This document shows, one piece after another, positions 40,526 through 50,134 of a stretch of DNA of 64,000 nucleotides; the first letter of the stretch is position 1; each line of letters opens with the position of its first letter. The notes beneath the pieces were generated by a model. That model saw only the letters and a program-made list of their open reading frames with translations, searched no databases and had not been told where the DNA came from. The translations under genes were made by a program, and so were the position numbers. The DNA is from Planctomycetota bacterium (GTDB lineage Bacteria; Planctomycetota; Uabimicrobiia; Uabimicrobiales; Uabimicrobiaceae), in the NCBI GenBank assembly GCA_029260735.1, contig JAJDCR010000087.1, positions 1 through 64,000 of the forward strand, read 5' to 3'.

Positions 40526-43500
40526 TTACTGCCATCTTTTTAACACATCCTGGGCCGCTAAACGTACCTGGGGATTCTTGTCTCCATGAGCTTCCTCAAC
40601 AAGAGCAATTACACCAGGGGCTTTGGGCATGTTTTTCAATACTTTTAGAGCGGTTAAGATTTTCACGGGGCCATATCTTTTTCGAAGAGATTTTTTTAGA
40701 TAGTCCAAAGTATCCTCTGGAGCAATCTTTTGTAGGTGTCCTAGAATATCTTCCTGGTGTTGAGGATAAGCTTCGACCATCTGAATCAATTTTTCCCAAG
40801 CTTGGGGAGAGCCCATCTTATACAAAAGAAGCCAAGCTAAAGCTCGGGTCTTTTCGTCTTTCTCCTTCTTTGCAATCAATAGAACTTTGCTATAGAAGGC
40901 TTTGCGATCTTTTCTTTCTATAACGGGTTGTAAAATCTCTAAACCTACTTGCTTATATTCCGAAGATTCCTTTTCTAGCAGAGAGAATAGGAAAGAGAGG
41001 TTAGAGTGAAGGACAGATGTTTTTGCTTGCCCGAGAAGACGAAGGGCTTTTATTTTTGCCTTTTCATTTCCTTGGCGTAAAACTTGCTTGAGCGGTTCTA
41101 GCGGAAAATTTTTTCGTTGAAGAAGAATACTTGCGGCTTTCTCTGCGACAAGAGAAGAGTCATCTCCTAATTTCATTGCGATATATTCAACCTGATTTTC
41201 ATCCTCTTCTTCTTGAGATAAAATTTCTAGAGCTTCCAATCTAATTTCAGCATCATCGGGATGATTCAAGTAAATGAGTAAGTCTTGAATCTCTGAAGGT
41301 GGATCTAAACTAAGAACTAGGCGATTTGCCTCTGTCCGGATCTCTTCATTCGAAGAAGCCTCTAGTTTTTGGAGAAAGGGCAAAATTAGTTCTGTTCCTT
41401 CCTCAAACTCTCCTAGCTCATAAAGAGTGGCCAGAACAACTTCTTCATCTTCACTGGATAGGAATTTAGCCAAAATAGCTACAGTTTCTCTATCTTCTGC
41501 CTCTATGCGAATTTGAGCGTCGAGAATGGCGTTGATCGCTAATATTTCTAAATGAGGATATTTTTGACCAAGACGATAGATCTCATCCAGTCCTTTCCAA
41601 GCTCCTAGAGTAAAAAGAGTGGCTTCTTGGAGTTCTTCTTGTGGACTTAATTCTTCTTCATCCTCTTCTTCATCATACTGCCCTTCGTCCTCTTCTTCTT
41701 GGTATTCATTTTCGCCTTCCTCATCTTTCTTTTCATCCTCTTCTCCATTTTCATCGCTTTCAGATCCTGCTAAGAAAAGGAGAAGTTGGGGCAAAACTTG
41801 AGGAGCTTCTTGAGGATAAGAGGATAGAAAACGAACAGCGACACTCTTTTCCTCTACTTTTCCGTCTTTTAGAATCTTCAAAGCAAACTTTAAAAGTCTT
41901 TTGTCTTGCCAATTGGTTTGGTGAGCTAAATTCAAAATTAAAGTACCTGTGAAAGAATCTTTGGGCCATTTTTGTAAAAGAGCTTCTTTTTGGGAGGAAT
42001 CTAACTCGTACTCGGAAATTTCCTCACAACTGAGTAGAGTTTGTAAAACCAGTGTCCTTACTCTGCTTACTTTGTTTTTTTCGCTTTTTTTATTTAAGAG
42101 GTAAGGAAGTATACCATTAATAGATGTATCAGAATCGTAGCTTACGGCAAGAGCAAGAAGCTCTTCAACTACATCTAACAATTTTCCCTCTTCAATCATA
42201 CGAAAGAAAAGAGGCCAAATATGAGGAGAAAGAGAAGGAAAACTATCACTTTCAATGATTCTTTCCCAAAATTCATAAGCTTTTTCAGATACTTTTTCCA
42301 AAGGATGTTCTAAGGCGAAAGATAAAATTTTCAGCACCGCTGGCCTAGTTTTTTCTTTTTGCCAAAGAAACAAAAATACCTGATTTTGATCCTGAGCGTT
42401 TCCGACTTTCCAACGTCCATAGAGCACATCAAGGACGGGCTCTAAATCAACTTGCCAACGCCTATGGCACTCTAACCATAATGTGGCAGCAACGAGCTGA
42501 CGTTGGGGATCAGAATCTTGGAGGCTCTCTCGAATTCGTAAGACAATTTCTTCTTTTTCTCTAGTTAAATATTTCTGGCCAAGAAAGTCTTCCCCCACCT
42601 CGTTGTTTAAAAGTTCTGCTGCTGCCCAACGACGGCTTTGGAGATCTTTATCTGTACGGAGAATATCAATGAGCAGAGGAATGAGTTTTTTCTTCTCTGC
42701 TTGGAAGTAATTGGGGTCCTGCTTTTTTAACTCCCGAAAAGCGTAAATTTGTAAAACGGTATCGGGATGTTTTTTTTCTAGAAGTCGTTTCCAAGAAGGT
42801 AATGCTTTTATTCCTAATGTTTTCAAAGTGCTAAAAGCGGCATCTCGAACAATGACTTCCGGATCATAGAGGGCTTTTTCTAAGGAGGGTAAAACCGCGA
42901 GCAACTCAGAGTGGAATTTAGCCAAGGCATACCCGGCGTCTCTACGTACATATTTATCTTTATCTTTGAGAGCTTTTTCTAAACCAAGGAAAGCATTTTT
43001 TGGTAACTGAGCAATTGCTTTTACCGCAACTCGCCTAACCTTCTCGCTAGAGTGCCCCAAGGCTCCGAGCACCTTAGGGGCAAGTTTTTCAGAAGGACCT
43101 ATTTCAGCTAATATCTCCAAAGCAACCAGTTGAATACTTTCGTTTTCGTCGTTTTTACTATTAAGAGCTTGCTCTAAAAGAGGCAAGAAAGATTCTCGGG
43201 AAAGACGTTGATTTTCCCAAATAGCCTTCAATGCCTGAAGTTTTTCGGCTGTGTAGTTTGTTGCCAGAATAAAGGCAAGAGCTTCGTAGGTTTCTCTTTC
43301 AGGAACAATAAACTCTCTTAATTCTTCCTGAATAGAAGAAGCGATTTTTTTTAGATATATTTCATCAAAAAAAAGTTTCCCGAGGAAAGAGCTGTCTTCC
43401 TTTAGAATTTCAATTTCTTCTAAATTTTGTCTTGCCTGCTCATTTTCCACACTACGCGAATCCCCTTGGAGTAAGTTTTGTTTAAAGTGAAAAGCTGCTT

Positions 43501-45913
43501 GGGCAAAATTTTCTTCGGCAAAGAATTTTTCTCCGATATAGTAGTGAGCCAAGCTTTTTTGGCTTTTTTCTTTATCTAAATTCCAACTCTCGCAAATTTC
43601 CAAGACCCCTTCTGGATCTATCTCTCCTTTCCAAAGCTGTAATAAAGTATCTTGGAAAAATTTATCTATAGAGCGGTGAAGGAAAATCTCTGGCAAAAGA
43701 GCTTGAGATTCGTGTTTTTTCCCTTGGCGCAATAGAGCAATACTTTGTTTTAATTTAACTTGCTGAGCAATGTAAGGTCGGCTCTGCGAAGAATGTATTG
43801 CGAGGATTTTATTTAGAGTTTGCTCCAGTAAATCCCACTTTTTTTGCAATAAATACAAATTAGCTAAATCAAAGGGAGCTTTTTTTTGTACTCTCTCTAA
43901 AAATTGCTCCGCTTGTGAGAAACGGTGACGTCCTTCTCGCCATAAGATATTTCCTAAGGTTCTGGCTAAGTGTTGCCGAAGTAAGGGAGTTGTCTTTTTT
44001 GTCCACAGAGAAACTAGCTCAGATTGAGCTTCCCGAAAATTCTCTTGGAAAACTTTTTCTAAAGCATGCAAAAATTGGAGGATAAAAAGACAAGGATACT
44101 CGGGATCAAAACCTAGTTCCTCCTCTGCTTGAGAGAGAAAGCCCTTAAACTCAAGAGGGGAGTGAGGAAACTTTGCGGCAGCTTCAAAGAGAGAGAGATT
44201 GCAAAGCATACGTCGAGTTCCTTGGGTTTTAACTTTGCGGAGCTCTGCTCTCGCCCGAGAAAAATCATTTTGGAGAAAAAAAACTGTCCCTCTTAGCAAA
44301 TAGGCTTGGGATTCGATCACCTTAAGCTCCGCAGAATACTCTTTTTTATTATCGAGTTTTTCCAGCTTCATCGCTTGGGAAAACCCGCTGTCAACAGAAA
44401 TCAAAGCCTGCTCAAAATCAAAAAAAGAGCAATTCAAGCTAGCCATGTCTAAGTAGGTTTGGCTAGAGGCTAAAAGAGCTTTTTTATGGTAGGAATCTTT
44501 CTCCAAAACTCGTAGATAAATACTCTGGCGTCCGGTATGGTCTTCCTTCAGATCTTTTGCCTGAACCATCATCTTTCGTATCTCATGCTGGTTTGTGTTT
44601 TCGATAAAAACTTGGATGCCTACGGTAAAAGCAACAATCCAAAGGGTAACACAAGCCAATGATAAAACGCGATCTTTCCATAAAATTAGAGAATCAGACA
44701 ACAAAGCAGAAGAAGAAGTTTTTGTAGGTGGGATTTTAGCGACAAGCTGGGAGCATTCTTCTGCGACAGATTTGAGTTGCTTATCTTGTGTATTTTGGGC
44801 CACATTAGCAATGTAGGAGCGAACTCCTTCTATCACAAAAAAAATGCTCTGGAGATTTTCTTGTACCTTCAAAATATTTTTCGACTGCCCGATGGCTGCT
44901 TGGTTTTCCATTTCGACTAAAGTGTCACTATTGGCAAGGTTACTTCCTTTTTCTCCTGTATGTTTGTATAGCCAAGTTCTTCGAGAGCAACTCCATATGG
45001 TTTTAATCAATAAAGAAATCAAAGCCAGATCCAGGAGAACTCTGGTCACAAAAATAGCGAAGTAAGATAAGAGAGTAACCCCTTGGATGTTCGCGATTTG
45101 AATATCATAGATTTCAAAGATATCTAAAAAAAGCTGGGTTCGGATTAAATTTTCTAACCCCATCAGAAGAAAATCAGATTGATCTGGAATAACACTCAAG
45201 GAACTCATGGAGAAAAACCATGCCCAGCGAAAAACTTCAACCATGCTGACATAGTAAAGGGGGATTAAAAGAAAAAGAAGAGTTTTTTGCTCACCTGTTT
45301 GATCTGAGTTAGTGCAGACAAGATAAATAATGTAAAAGGTCACGGCTAGGGCCAAAATTAGACCTAAAAGATGATCTTGTCCCATAACTAGAACGAGAAA
45401 AGGAATGCAGCCAAAGAAAAGAATAAAATAGAAAAAAAAACGAAGGCATGTTGGAAGAGTTTTCTTCGCACTCCAAAAAAACTGAAAGGTCAAAGCACGA
45501 TACATGGGAATTAAAATTTGTTCAAAAACAAAAATATCTCCAAAATAAATGCTTGCCTTAAACCAACTTATTTCATTTTTAGGTCGATAGCCTTGGCCAA
45601 AACATCCATAGCATGTTCCCTTTAACCAAGATTTCCAATGCCAAAAAAGAGCGTACTCTAGATGGGCATATCCTCCCAAAAGAATAAGAGACGAACCGAA
45701 AATTAGCCCCAGAGTAGCTCCCTCACTATGCCAAGTAAGAGGCAGGCCGGCTGTTTTTGCACTGATCAACTGAGTCGCACAATAAAAAACACCGATCATT
45801 AAAAAAAAGAGGGAAGAGGAAATAATTAAAGTCTTTTTTTGGTCTGTCGGAGAGTAGTTATTTTGTTTTCCTGTACTCTCACAGAGAGTACAGACTTCGT
45901 ATGTGTGGGCCAT
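40526..45913 (-). CDS. Very large multi-pass membrane protein with CxxC pairs, TPR and HEAT-repeat regions
   Basis: This is a 1795-residue protein. The N-terminus holds CTLCESTGK (Cys8, Cys11) and, after two membrane helices, CYGCFGQGY (about 101-109); both resemble DnaJ-type CxxCxxxG knuckles and could form one zinc site. About eight hydrophobic segments fill residues 30-325, with another near 415-440. A helical TPR-like region (about 450-830) follows. From about 850 to the end come many HEAT/PBS-lyase-like repeats, such as DKYVRRDAGYALAKFHSELL, DPEVIVRDAAFSTLKTLG and NPQVRLAAQDVLKRWQ. A Glu/Asp-rich loop sits at about 1400-1440. It has no enzyme motif. It is probably a large scaffold. A GGAAAAA site precedes ATG 45913. 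It stands alone as a transcription unit. Confidence 0.82.
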   Translation of the reverse strand: MAHTYEVCTLCESTGKQNNYSPTDQKKTLIISSSLFFLMIGVFYCATQLISAKTAGLPLTWHSEGATLGLIFGSSLILLGGYAHLEYALFWHWKSWLKGTCYGCFGQGYRPKNEISWFKASIYFGDIFVFEQILIPMYRALTFQFFWSAKKTLPTCLRFFFYFILFFGCIPFLVLVMGQDHLLGLILALAVTFYIIYLVCTNSDQTGEQKTLLFLLIPLYYVSMVEVFRWAWFFSMSSLSVIPDQSDFLLMGLENLIRTQLFLDIFEIYDIQIANIQGVTLLSYFAIFVTRVLLDLALISLLIKTIWSCSRRTWLYKHTGEKGSNLANSDTLVEMENQAAIGQSKNILKVQENLQSIFFVIEGVRSYIANVAQNTQDKQLKSVAEECSQLVAKIPPTKTSSSALLSDSLILWKDRVLSLACVTLWIVAFTVGIQVFIENTNQHEIRKMMVQAKDLKEDHTGRQSIYLRVLEKDSYHKKALLASSQTYLDMASLNCSFFDFEQALISVDSGFSQAMKLEKLDNKKEYSAELKVIESQAYLLRGTVFFLQNDFSRARAELRKVKTQGTRRMLCNLSLFEAAAKFPHSPLEFKGFLSQAEEELGFDPEYPCLFILQFLHALEKVFQENFREAQSELVSLWTKKTTPLLRQHLARTLGNILWREGRHRFSQAEQFLERVQKKAPFDLANLYLLQKKWDLLEQTLNKILAIHSSQSRPYIAQQVKLKQSIALLRQGKKHESQALLPEIFLHRSIDKFFQDTLLQLWKGEIDPEGVLEICESWNLDKEKSQKSLAHYYIGEKFFAEENFAQAAFHFKQNLLQGDSRSVENEQARQNLEEIEILKEDSSFLGKLFFDEIYLKKIASSIQEELREFIVPERETYEALAFILATNYTAEKLQALKAIWENQRLSRESFLPLLEQALNSKNDENESIQLVALEILAEIGPSEKLAPKVLGALGHSSEKVRRVAVKAIAQLPKNAFLGLEKALKDKDKYVRRDAGYALAKFHSELLAVLPSLEKALYDPEVIVRDAAFSTLKTLGIKALPSWKRLLEKKHPDTVLQIYAFRELKKQDPNYFQAEKKKLIPLLIDILRTDKDLQSRRWAAAELLNNEVGEDFLGQKYLTREKEEIVLRIRESLQDSDPQRQLVAATLWLECHRRWQVDLEPVLDVLYGRWKVGNAQDQNQVFLFLWQKEKTRPAVLKILSFALEHPLEKVSEKAYEFWERIIESDSFPSLSPHIWPLFFRMIEEGKLLDVVEELLALAVSYDSDTSINGILPYLLNKKSEKNKVSRVRTLVLQTLLSCEEISEYELDSSQKEALLQKWPKDSFTGTLILNLAHQTNWQDKRLLKFALKILKDGKVEEKSVAVRFLSSYPQEAPQVLPQLLLFLAGSESDENGEEDEKKDEEGENEYQEEEDEGQYDEEEDEEELSPQEELQEATLFTLGAWKGLDEIYRLGQKYPHLEILAINAILDAQIRIEAEDRETVAILAKFLSSEDEEVVLATLYELGEFEEGTELILPFLQKLEASSNEEIRTEANRLVLSLDPPSEIQDLLIYLNHPDDAEIRLEALEILSQEEEDENQVEYIAMKLGDDSSLVAEKAASILLQRKNFPLEPLKQVLRQGNEKAKIKALRLLGQAKTSVLHSNLSFLFSLLEKESSEYKQVGLEILQPVIERKDRKAFYSKVLLIAKKEKDEKTRALAWLLLYKMGSPQAWEKLIQMVEAYPQHQEDILGHLQKIAPEDTLDYLKKSLRKRYGPVKILTALKVLKNMPKAPGVIALVEEAHGDKNPQVRLAAQDVLKRWQ

Positions 45914-45982
45914 CTTTTTTCCTAAATTATACTTTTTCGTAACCTCAAAATAGGCTCTAAGAGCTTGTTTTTAACAAATGAT

Positions 45983-46972
45983 TTAAGGTTGCCAATCTAA
46001 ATCTTCTCTAATCCATTGCTTTACTCTCTCTAAACGACCCGTTCTTGTGACTAAGCCTTCTAGATCTTCTTGGTTCTGCTGAGCAATAAACTCCTGTACT
46101 CTTCGTGATCGTTCTTCTAAACTGGGATGAGTTTTGCTATCTTTAGGATAGTAAGCTTTTAGCTTCTCAAAAACACTGAGCATAGCTTGAGGATCATATC
46201 CTGTGTCTAAAGCACACTGAACTCCGACATAATCTGCTTCTAGCTCGATACTAGTGTCGTATTGGTTAAAACTCCCTATGAGTTGACCAGACATTTCTGT
46301 GACTAGTTTTCCAAACTCTTGGAGATTCTCTTCAAAGACATTTGCCGTCACTTTAGATCCCGCTTCAACAATTTTGCCAAAACCTTCCCAGGCTTTCCCA
46401 TTTTGAAGATCTGCTACCGCGTGTTTTTTTACAATATGTCCTAGCTCATGACCAATAACAGCAGCTAATTCGGCCTCATTGTCTAAGTTTAAAACCAGAG
46501 CACTTGTCAGAAAAATATATCCCCCTGGAGCAGCAAAAGCATTAAAATCAGAAGAATGGACTATTGCAACATGATAGGGAATCATCGGACGCTCACTATT
46601 TTGCGCCAAAACATTTGCCATTCGATTTAAAAAGAACATTAATTTGGGGTGATGAATAGGAGCCCCTATTTGCGGGCTAGCATAGGCTTGTAGGGAAACG
46701 CTTTCTCCCAGAGCTCTTTCATCTTCAATACTCATGTCGGAAAAAGCGGCGTGGAAAGATTCAAAAGCTTCGACTAACTTTCCTCCCGCTTCCATGACAG
46801 TAGAGGCATCTCCCATGACTTTGTCAGAGATACCAGCAGAGCGAGTTAGTTTTCGAGTCCCTTCATCGTTTAAAAAACTACTGGCTGATTCACAAGCTAC
46901 CATAAAAAAAATACTGGCCAACAAGAGGATAAAACTAGTGAAAATAATTTTTCTATTCAACATCTGGCGCAT
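45983..46972 (-). CDS. M48-family zinc metalloprotease lipoprotein
   Basis: The 329-residue protein has a lipoprotein signal (FMVAC, Cys27). The M48 catalytic core is AAVIGHELGHIVKKHAV, with HExxH, and the third zinc ligand lies in the ELEADYVGVQCALDTG block. This is the periplasmic BepA/LoiP-like group that degrades or assembles outer-membrane proteins. A C-terminal HPSLEERSRRVQEF is also typical. The true start may be the ATG at 46963. It overlaps the SH3 gene by 10-20 bases, so translation is coupled. It ends an operon of envelope-directed peptidases. Confidence 0.9.
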   Translation of the reverse strand: MRQMLNRKIIFTSFILLLASIFFMVACESASSFLNDEGTRKLTRSAGISDKVMGDASTVMEAGGKLVEAFESFHAAFSDMSIEDERALGESVSLQAYASPQIGAPIHHPKLMFFLNRMANVLAQNSERPMIPYHVAIVHSSDFNAFAAPGGYIFLTSALVLNLDNEAELAAVIGHELGHIVKKHAVADLQNGKAWEGFGKIVEAGSKVTANVFEENLQEFGKLVTEMSGQLIGSFNQYDTSIELEADYVGVQCALDTGYDPQAMLSVFEKLKAYYPKDSKTHPSLEERSRRVQEFIAQQNQEDLEGLVTRTGRLERVKQWIREDLDWQP

Positions 46973-47510
46973 CGCTGTACTCTCCCAACTTTCCTTCTTC
47001 TAGAAAATCATCTAAATCTTTACTTGTGATTTTGATCACCTTGATCCCTTGCTCGGTTACTTTGGACTTAATATCCACTTTTCCCGAAGTAATCGTAATA
47101 TAAGACTGATGGTAGTCCATAAATTTACGATGTCTAGTAGTAATGGCTCGGCTCTGGGCAAACTTTTGTCCAAGAGGACTCAAACCACGCAAACCACTTC
47201 CCGCAGCCAACTCCTCTCCTGCTAAAAGATTTCCTCCTTGAGCCTCCAAACTAGGATCAATGGAAGGTTCACTAGAAGAGGTTTTGCTTTTGTAAACCCA
47301 ACCAGTAGAACCATCTACAGAAATTTTGTACCACTTACTTTTTTTACTAATTTTCTCGACTCTAGTTCCTCGATCAAGTTTCTTAATCAGCTTTTTTTTC
47401 CGAGGGTTGTTCACTAAATTGGCATATTTTGCTTTGATATAAAGAGAATCAGCTAGTGCTGAGACATTAAGAATCAAAGCAAAAATCAAAAGAACTCTAA
47501 TTTTTTGCAT
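46953..47510 (-). CDS. Secreted bacterial SH3-domain protein
   Basis: The 185-residue protein has a signal peptide (about 1-20). Residues 24-78 form an SH3b domain (IKAKYANLVNNP, LDRGTRVEKISKKSKWYKISV, GWVYKSK). A Gly/Ala-rich middle and an acidic C-terminus follow. SH3b domains bind peptidoglycan stem peptides or protein ligands. It lies between an amidase gene (37 bases upstream) and an M48 protease gene (overlapping), so a cell-wall role is likely. An AGGAG site precedes ATG 47510. Confidence 0.85.
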   Translation of the reverse strand: MQKIRVLLIFALILNVSALADSLYIKAKYANLVNNPRKKKLIKKLDRGTRVEKISKKSKWYKISVDGSTGWVYKSKTSSSEPSIDPSLEAQGGNLLAGEELAAGSGLRGLSPLGQKFAQSRAITTRHRKFMDYHQSYITITSGKVDIKSKVTEQGIKVIKITSKDLDDFLEEGKLGEYSDAPDVE

Positions 47511-47547
47511 ATAAATCTCCTAGTTTAAAAAAAACATTCCAACGATC

Positions 47548-48780
47548 CTATCTTTCACAAAAACGAAGGATACCTTGAAAATAAGCTTGGGCCACCTTCT
47601 TCACCCGATTAGGGGCAGCAACTCCTTGGATAACAAAATCTTTTTGGGAAAGTAAACGGGATTCTTGGTAGTTGTCTTGATAGAGAGGCTCTCCAAAACA
47701 TATAGTTCCAGGAACCAAACGGGTCAGGTTAAGGTTTCGTGCATACACTCCTTTGGCAGAAGTTGCTAAACAAAAGTTTTTTAAGTAGGGAGCAGAAGTT
47801 ACAGACTCCGAAACAGGAGGGACTTGGAGCTTCTCGACAAATTCTTCCACAACAAAACGAGAGAGTTTTATAGAATTCTCTATGTCAGGAGTGAGAAGTA
47901 AACGCACAAAATGATAACGGGCTTCTTGATTTTGCAATTCCCCTTTGGAAAAACTTCCTGGAACAAAAGCCATACAAAAGTTTTTTTCCGTTCCTTGGTT
48001 TTGCCCGTTTAGATCATTAGCCGCTCCGGCATTGTAGTGGAGCATAATGGAGATATCTGGAGAAAAATGTGATATTTTCTGAGCTCTTGCTTTTAGATCC
48101 AAAGGATTGTATAAACTACGAAAAATACTTGCTAAAGGAGTTTGAGTCAACCACCAGCACTTTACAGTAGATTTTTCCGCAGGATCAGTGATCAAAGAAA
48201 TTTTCTTTTCTACCGCTGAGAGAAAATCCTCTTCTAGCCAGAGAAAAAAACTTTTATGATAGACACTCTGGCCAGAGGCATTCCTCGTTAAAAAAACTTT
48301 GGCCCCTTGAGTTTCGAGTAAAATTTTTAACTCAAAAGCAGTCGCTAGAGCCAAATCTCCCTCATTGAAAGTCATACTAGGCTTACCTTTTTTTGCAGGC
48401 ATGTCAATATAGCGACTCTCCCAACGAGAAAACAAAGGGCCTCCTAAATGGCCAGGGTCGAGAGCGATTCTCAGTTCGGATAATTTTTTGTCTGTTTTTT
48501 TCTTTGTAGCCGGAGGTTCACTGATCAAACGTAGTATGTATTCGGGGACATCTTTTTTTTTGTCTGTGAGGGAAGCGTAAATTTTAAAGGTATTTTTATC
48601 TAGATGATAGTAATTTTCAATTTCGGAGTGTTTTTTTAGATAAAAAGTTAATTTCTTTTCCAGTTGGGAAAAAGAGTAAATTTCTTGGTAAGAATCAAAG
48701 TCTTGATAAGAGAGTTTGTCTTCTGGTTGAGCCCACAAATAAAACGAACTTAGAAAAAAAAATAAAGATAGAGTTTTCAT
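47548..48780 (-). CDS. N-acetylmuramoyl-L-alanine amidase (Amidase_3)
   Basis: The 410-residue protein has a signal peptide (MKTLSLFFFLSSFYLWA). The amidase_3 zinc site appears as IALDPGHLGG (His), NEGDLALATAFELK (Glu), and SIMLHYNAG (second His). It cleaves the bond between MurNAc and L-alanine in peptidoglycan. Large insertions between these motifs (about 125-150 and 200-260) make it longer than AmiC-type catalytic domains. The last catalytic Glu expected near the C-terminus is not clearly identifiable. ATG 48780 with AAGGA upstream is preferred to the longer frame (48831) that would overlap the aminopeptidase gene. Confidence 0.85.
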   Translation of the reverse strand: MKTLSLFFFLSSFYLWAQPEDKLSYQDFDSYQEIYSFSQLEKKLTFYLKKHSEIENYYHLDKNTFKIYASLTDKKKDVPEYILRLISEPPATKKKTDKKLSELRIALDPGHLGGPLFSRWESRYIDMPAKKGKPSMTFNEGDLALATAFELKILLETQGAKVFLTRNASGQSVYHKSFFLWLEEDFLSAVEKKISLITDPAEKSTVKCWWLTQTPLASIFRSLYNPLDLKARAQKISHFSPDISIMLHYNAGAANDLNGQNQGTEKNFCMAFVPGSFSKGELQNQEARYHFVRLLLTPDIENSIKLSRFVVEEFVEKLQVPPVSESVTSAPYLKNFCLATSAKGVYARNLNLTRLVPGTICFGEPLYQDNYQESRLLSQKDFVIQGVAAPNRVKKVAQAYFQGILRFCER

Positions 48781-48818
48781 TTTTATTCCTTGTAGGGGAG
48801 TTTTCATAAAAAAATTTG

Positions 48819-49916
48819 CTAAAAACACCATTTGCCATCTTCTTGGACAAGATCATCATCAACATAGATCTTTCCCCCCGGCTGTCCATTAATTTTTCGA
48901 AGTTCACATACCATATCGACATGAACAATAGATTTGTTGTGTCCTCCTCCTGAAGAAAGAGAAGAGGGGTAAGAAAAACCTAAGGCCAAATGAATAGTTC
49001 CTGCCATTTTTTCATCGAAGAGAAGAAGATTTGTCGGCTGGTTTATCTTAGGATTACAACCAATACCAAATTCCCCTGCTCTCTGAGCTCCCTCTTGTTC
49101 AAGAAGCTCTGCTAAAGCAGCACCATTGCTTCCAGCGGAGAAGTGAATAACATCCCCTTTCTCGAATTGTAGATGAATTTCACCCATTAATTTCCCTCGA
49201 AAGTCAGCTGGGTAAGCAAAAGAGATAAATCCTTCGAGAGAGTTTTCCACAGGGCCATAGAAAATTTCTCCGCAGGGCATATTTTGGGTAGCTGCTCCAA
49301 TACAGGCTCCTCGGCCCTCCAAACTGAGATGCAAGTTTGTTTTTCCTGGCACAGTAATGTGAACATCTTTCGCTCCGTCAAACACTTCTTTGATTTTTTC
49401 CATTTCCTTGCGTAAAAGAGGCCAGTCCATGAGAGAAGTACGGAAAATAAACTCCGTATATTCATCCAAACTCATTGCCGCAATTTGTGCGTAAACTGAG
49501 CAAGGCCAAGCTACTAAAACTCGCTTTTTATGATTTTGGATTTTTATATCTCGAATTGGTTTTGTGACCATCTTGGTATAGTCTTTCAACCGTTTTGCGG
49601 GAACTCCGTTGAGATAATCTAAATTGGAAGATGCTTCCAGTCGAACATAGGCCGTTGCTTCCTCAACTAGTTTAACTTGCTCCTTAAGATCTTTTTGCCA
49701 ATCTTCCAAAGAACCTTCCATTATAAGTTCTTTTATTTTAGGCAAGTCAAAATGTTGGTGTAATATCCGTGCTTGTTTCTTTTCAGCTTCTTTTGCGATT
49801 AAGTCTGTAAAGTCAGAGAAACACGGCTCATAGGAAAGTAACAAAGTATCTTGAGAATTTATTTTTAGAGAATAATCTACCACTAACTGAGCAAGTTGGG
49901 ATGCTCTTGTATCCAT
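48819..49916 (-). CDS. M29-family aminopeptidase (thermophilic metalloprotease type)
   Basis: The 365-residue protein matches family M29 (AmpS, PepS, aminopeptidase T). These cytoplasmic dimeric enzymes with a dinuclear Zn/Co site release N-terminal residues. Metal-ligand blocks are NMPCGEIFYGPVE (Glu), GAQRAGEFGIGCNP (Glu), and IHLALGFSYP, then GGGHNKSIVHVDMV (His, His, Asp). The N-terminus is shorter than in some members but complete. It has no signal peptide. It heads a four-gene minus-strand operon with the amidase, SH3 protein and M48 protease. A GGAGG RBS precedes ATG 49916. Confidence 0.93.
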   Translation of the reverse strand: MDTRASQLAQLVVDYSLKINSQDTLLLSYEPCFSDFTDLIAKEAEKKQARILHQHFDLPKIKELIMEGSLEDWQKDLKEQVKLVEEATAYVRLEASSNLDYLNGVPAKRLKDYTKMVTKPIRDIKIQNHKKRVLVAWPCSVYAQIAAMSLDEYTEFIFRTSLMDWPLLRKEMEKIKEVFDGAKDVHITVPGKTNLHLSLEGRGACIGAATQNMPCGEIFYGPVENSLEGFISFAYPADFRGKLMGEIHLQFEKGDVIHFSAGSNGAALAELLEQEGAQRAGEFGIGCNPKINQPTNLLLFDEKMAGTIHLALGFSYPSSLSSGGGHNKSIVHVDMVCELRKINGQPGGKIYVDDDLVQEDGKWCF

Positions 49917-50134
49917 AAAACCTCCATTTTAAAACGGCCTCAAATAAGGAACATAAATTACCACAACTTTCTTCTTTCGTCAAATCTTAAGCTGGCTAGT
50001 TTTTATAGAGTATCTATTAGAAAAGAGAAGCTTATTTTTTTTTGTTTCCAAATGTGTTATCATACAACTTAAATAAGTTGTACAATTTTTTGTCTAAAGT
50101 TGAAGTCAAAGGTAAAACAAAAGGTAAAACAGCT

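Noticed and set aside
41619-41952. Serine-rich plus-strand frames within the 1795-residue gene
   Set aside because: They are the antisense of the Glu/Asp-rich loop (GAA/GAT codons read as TTC/ATC); no start signals.
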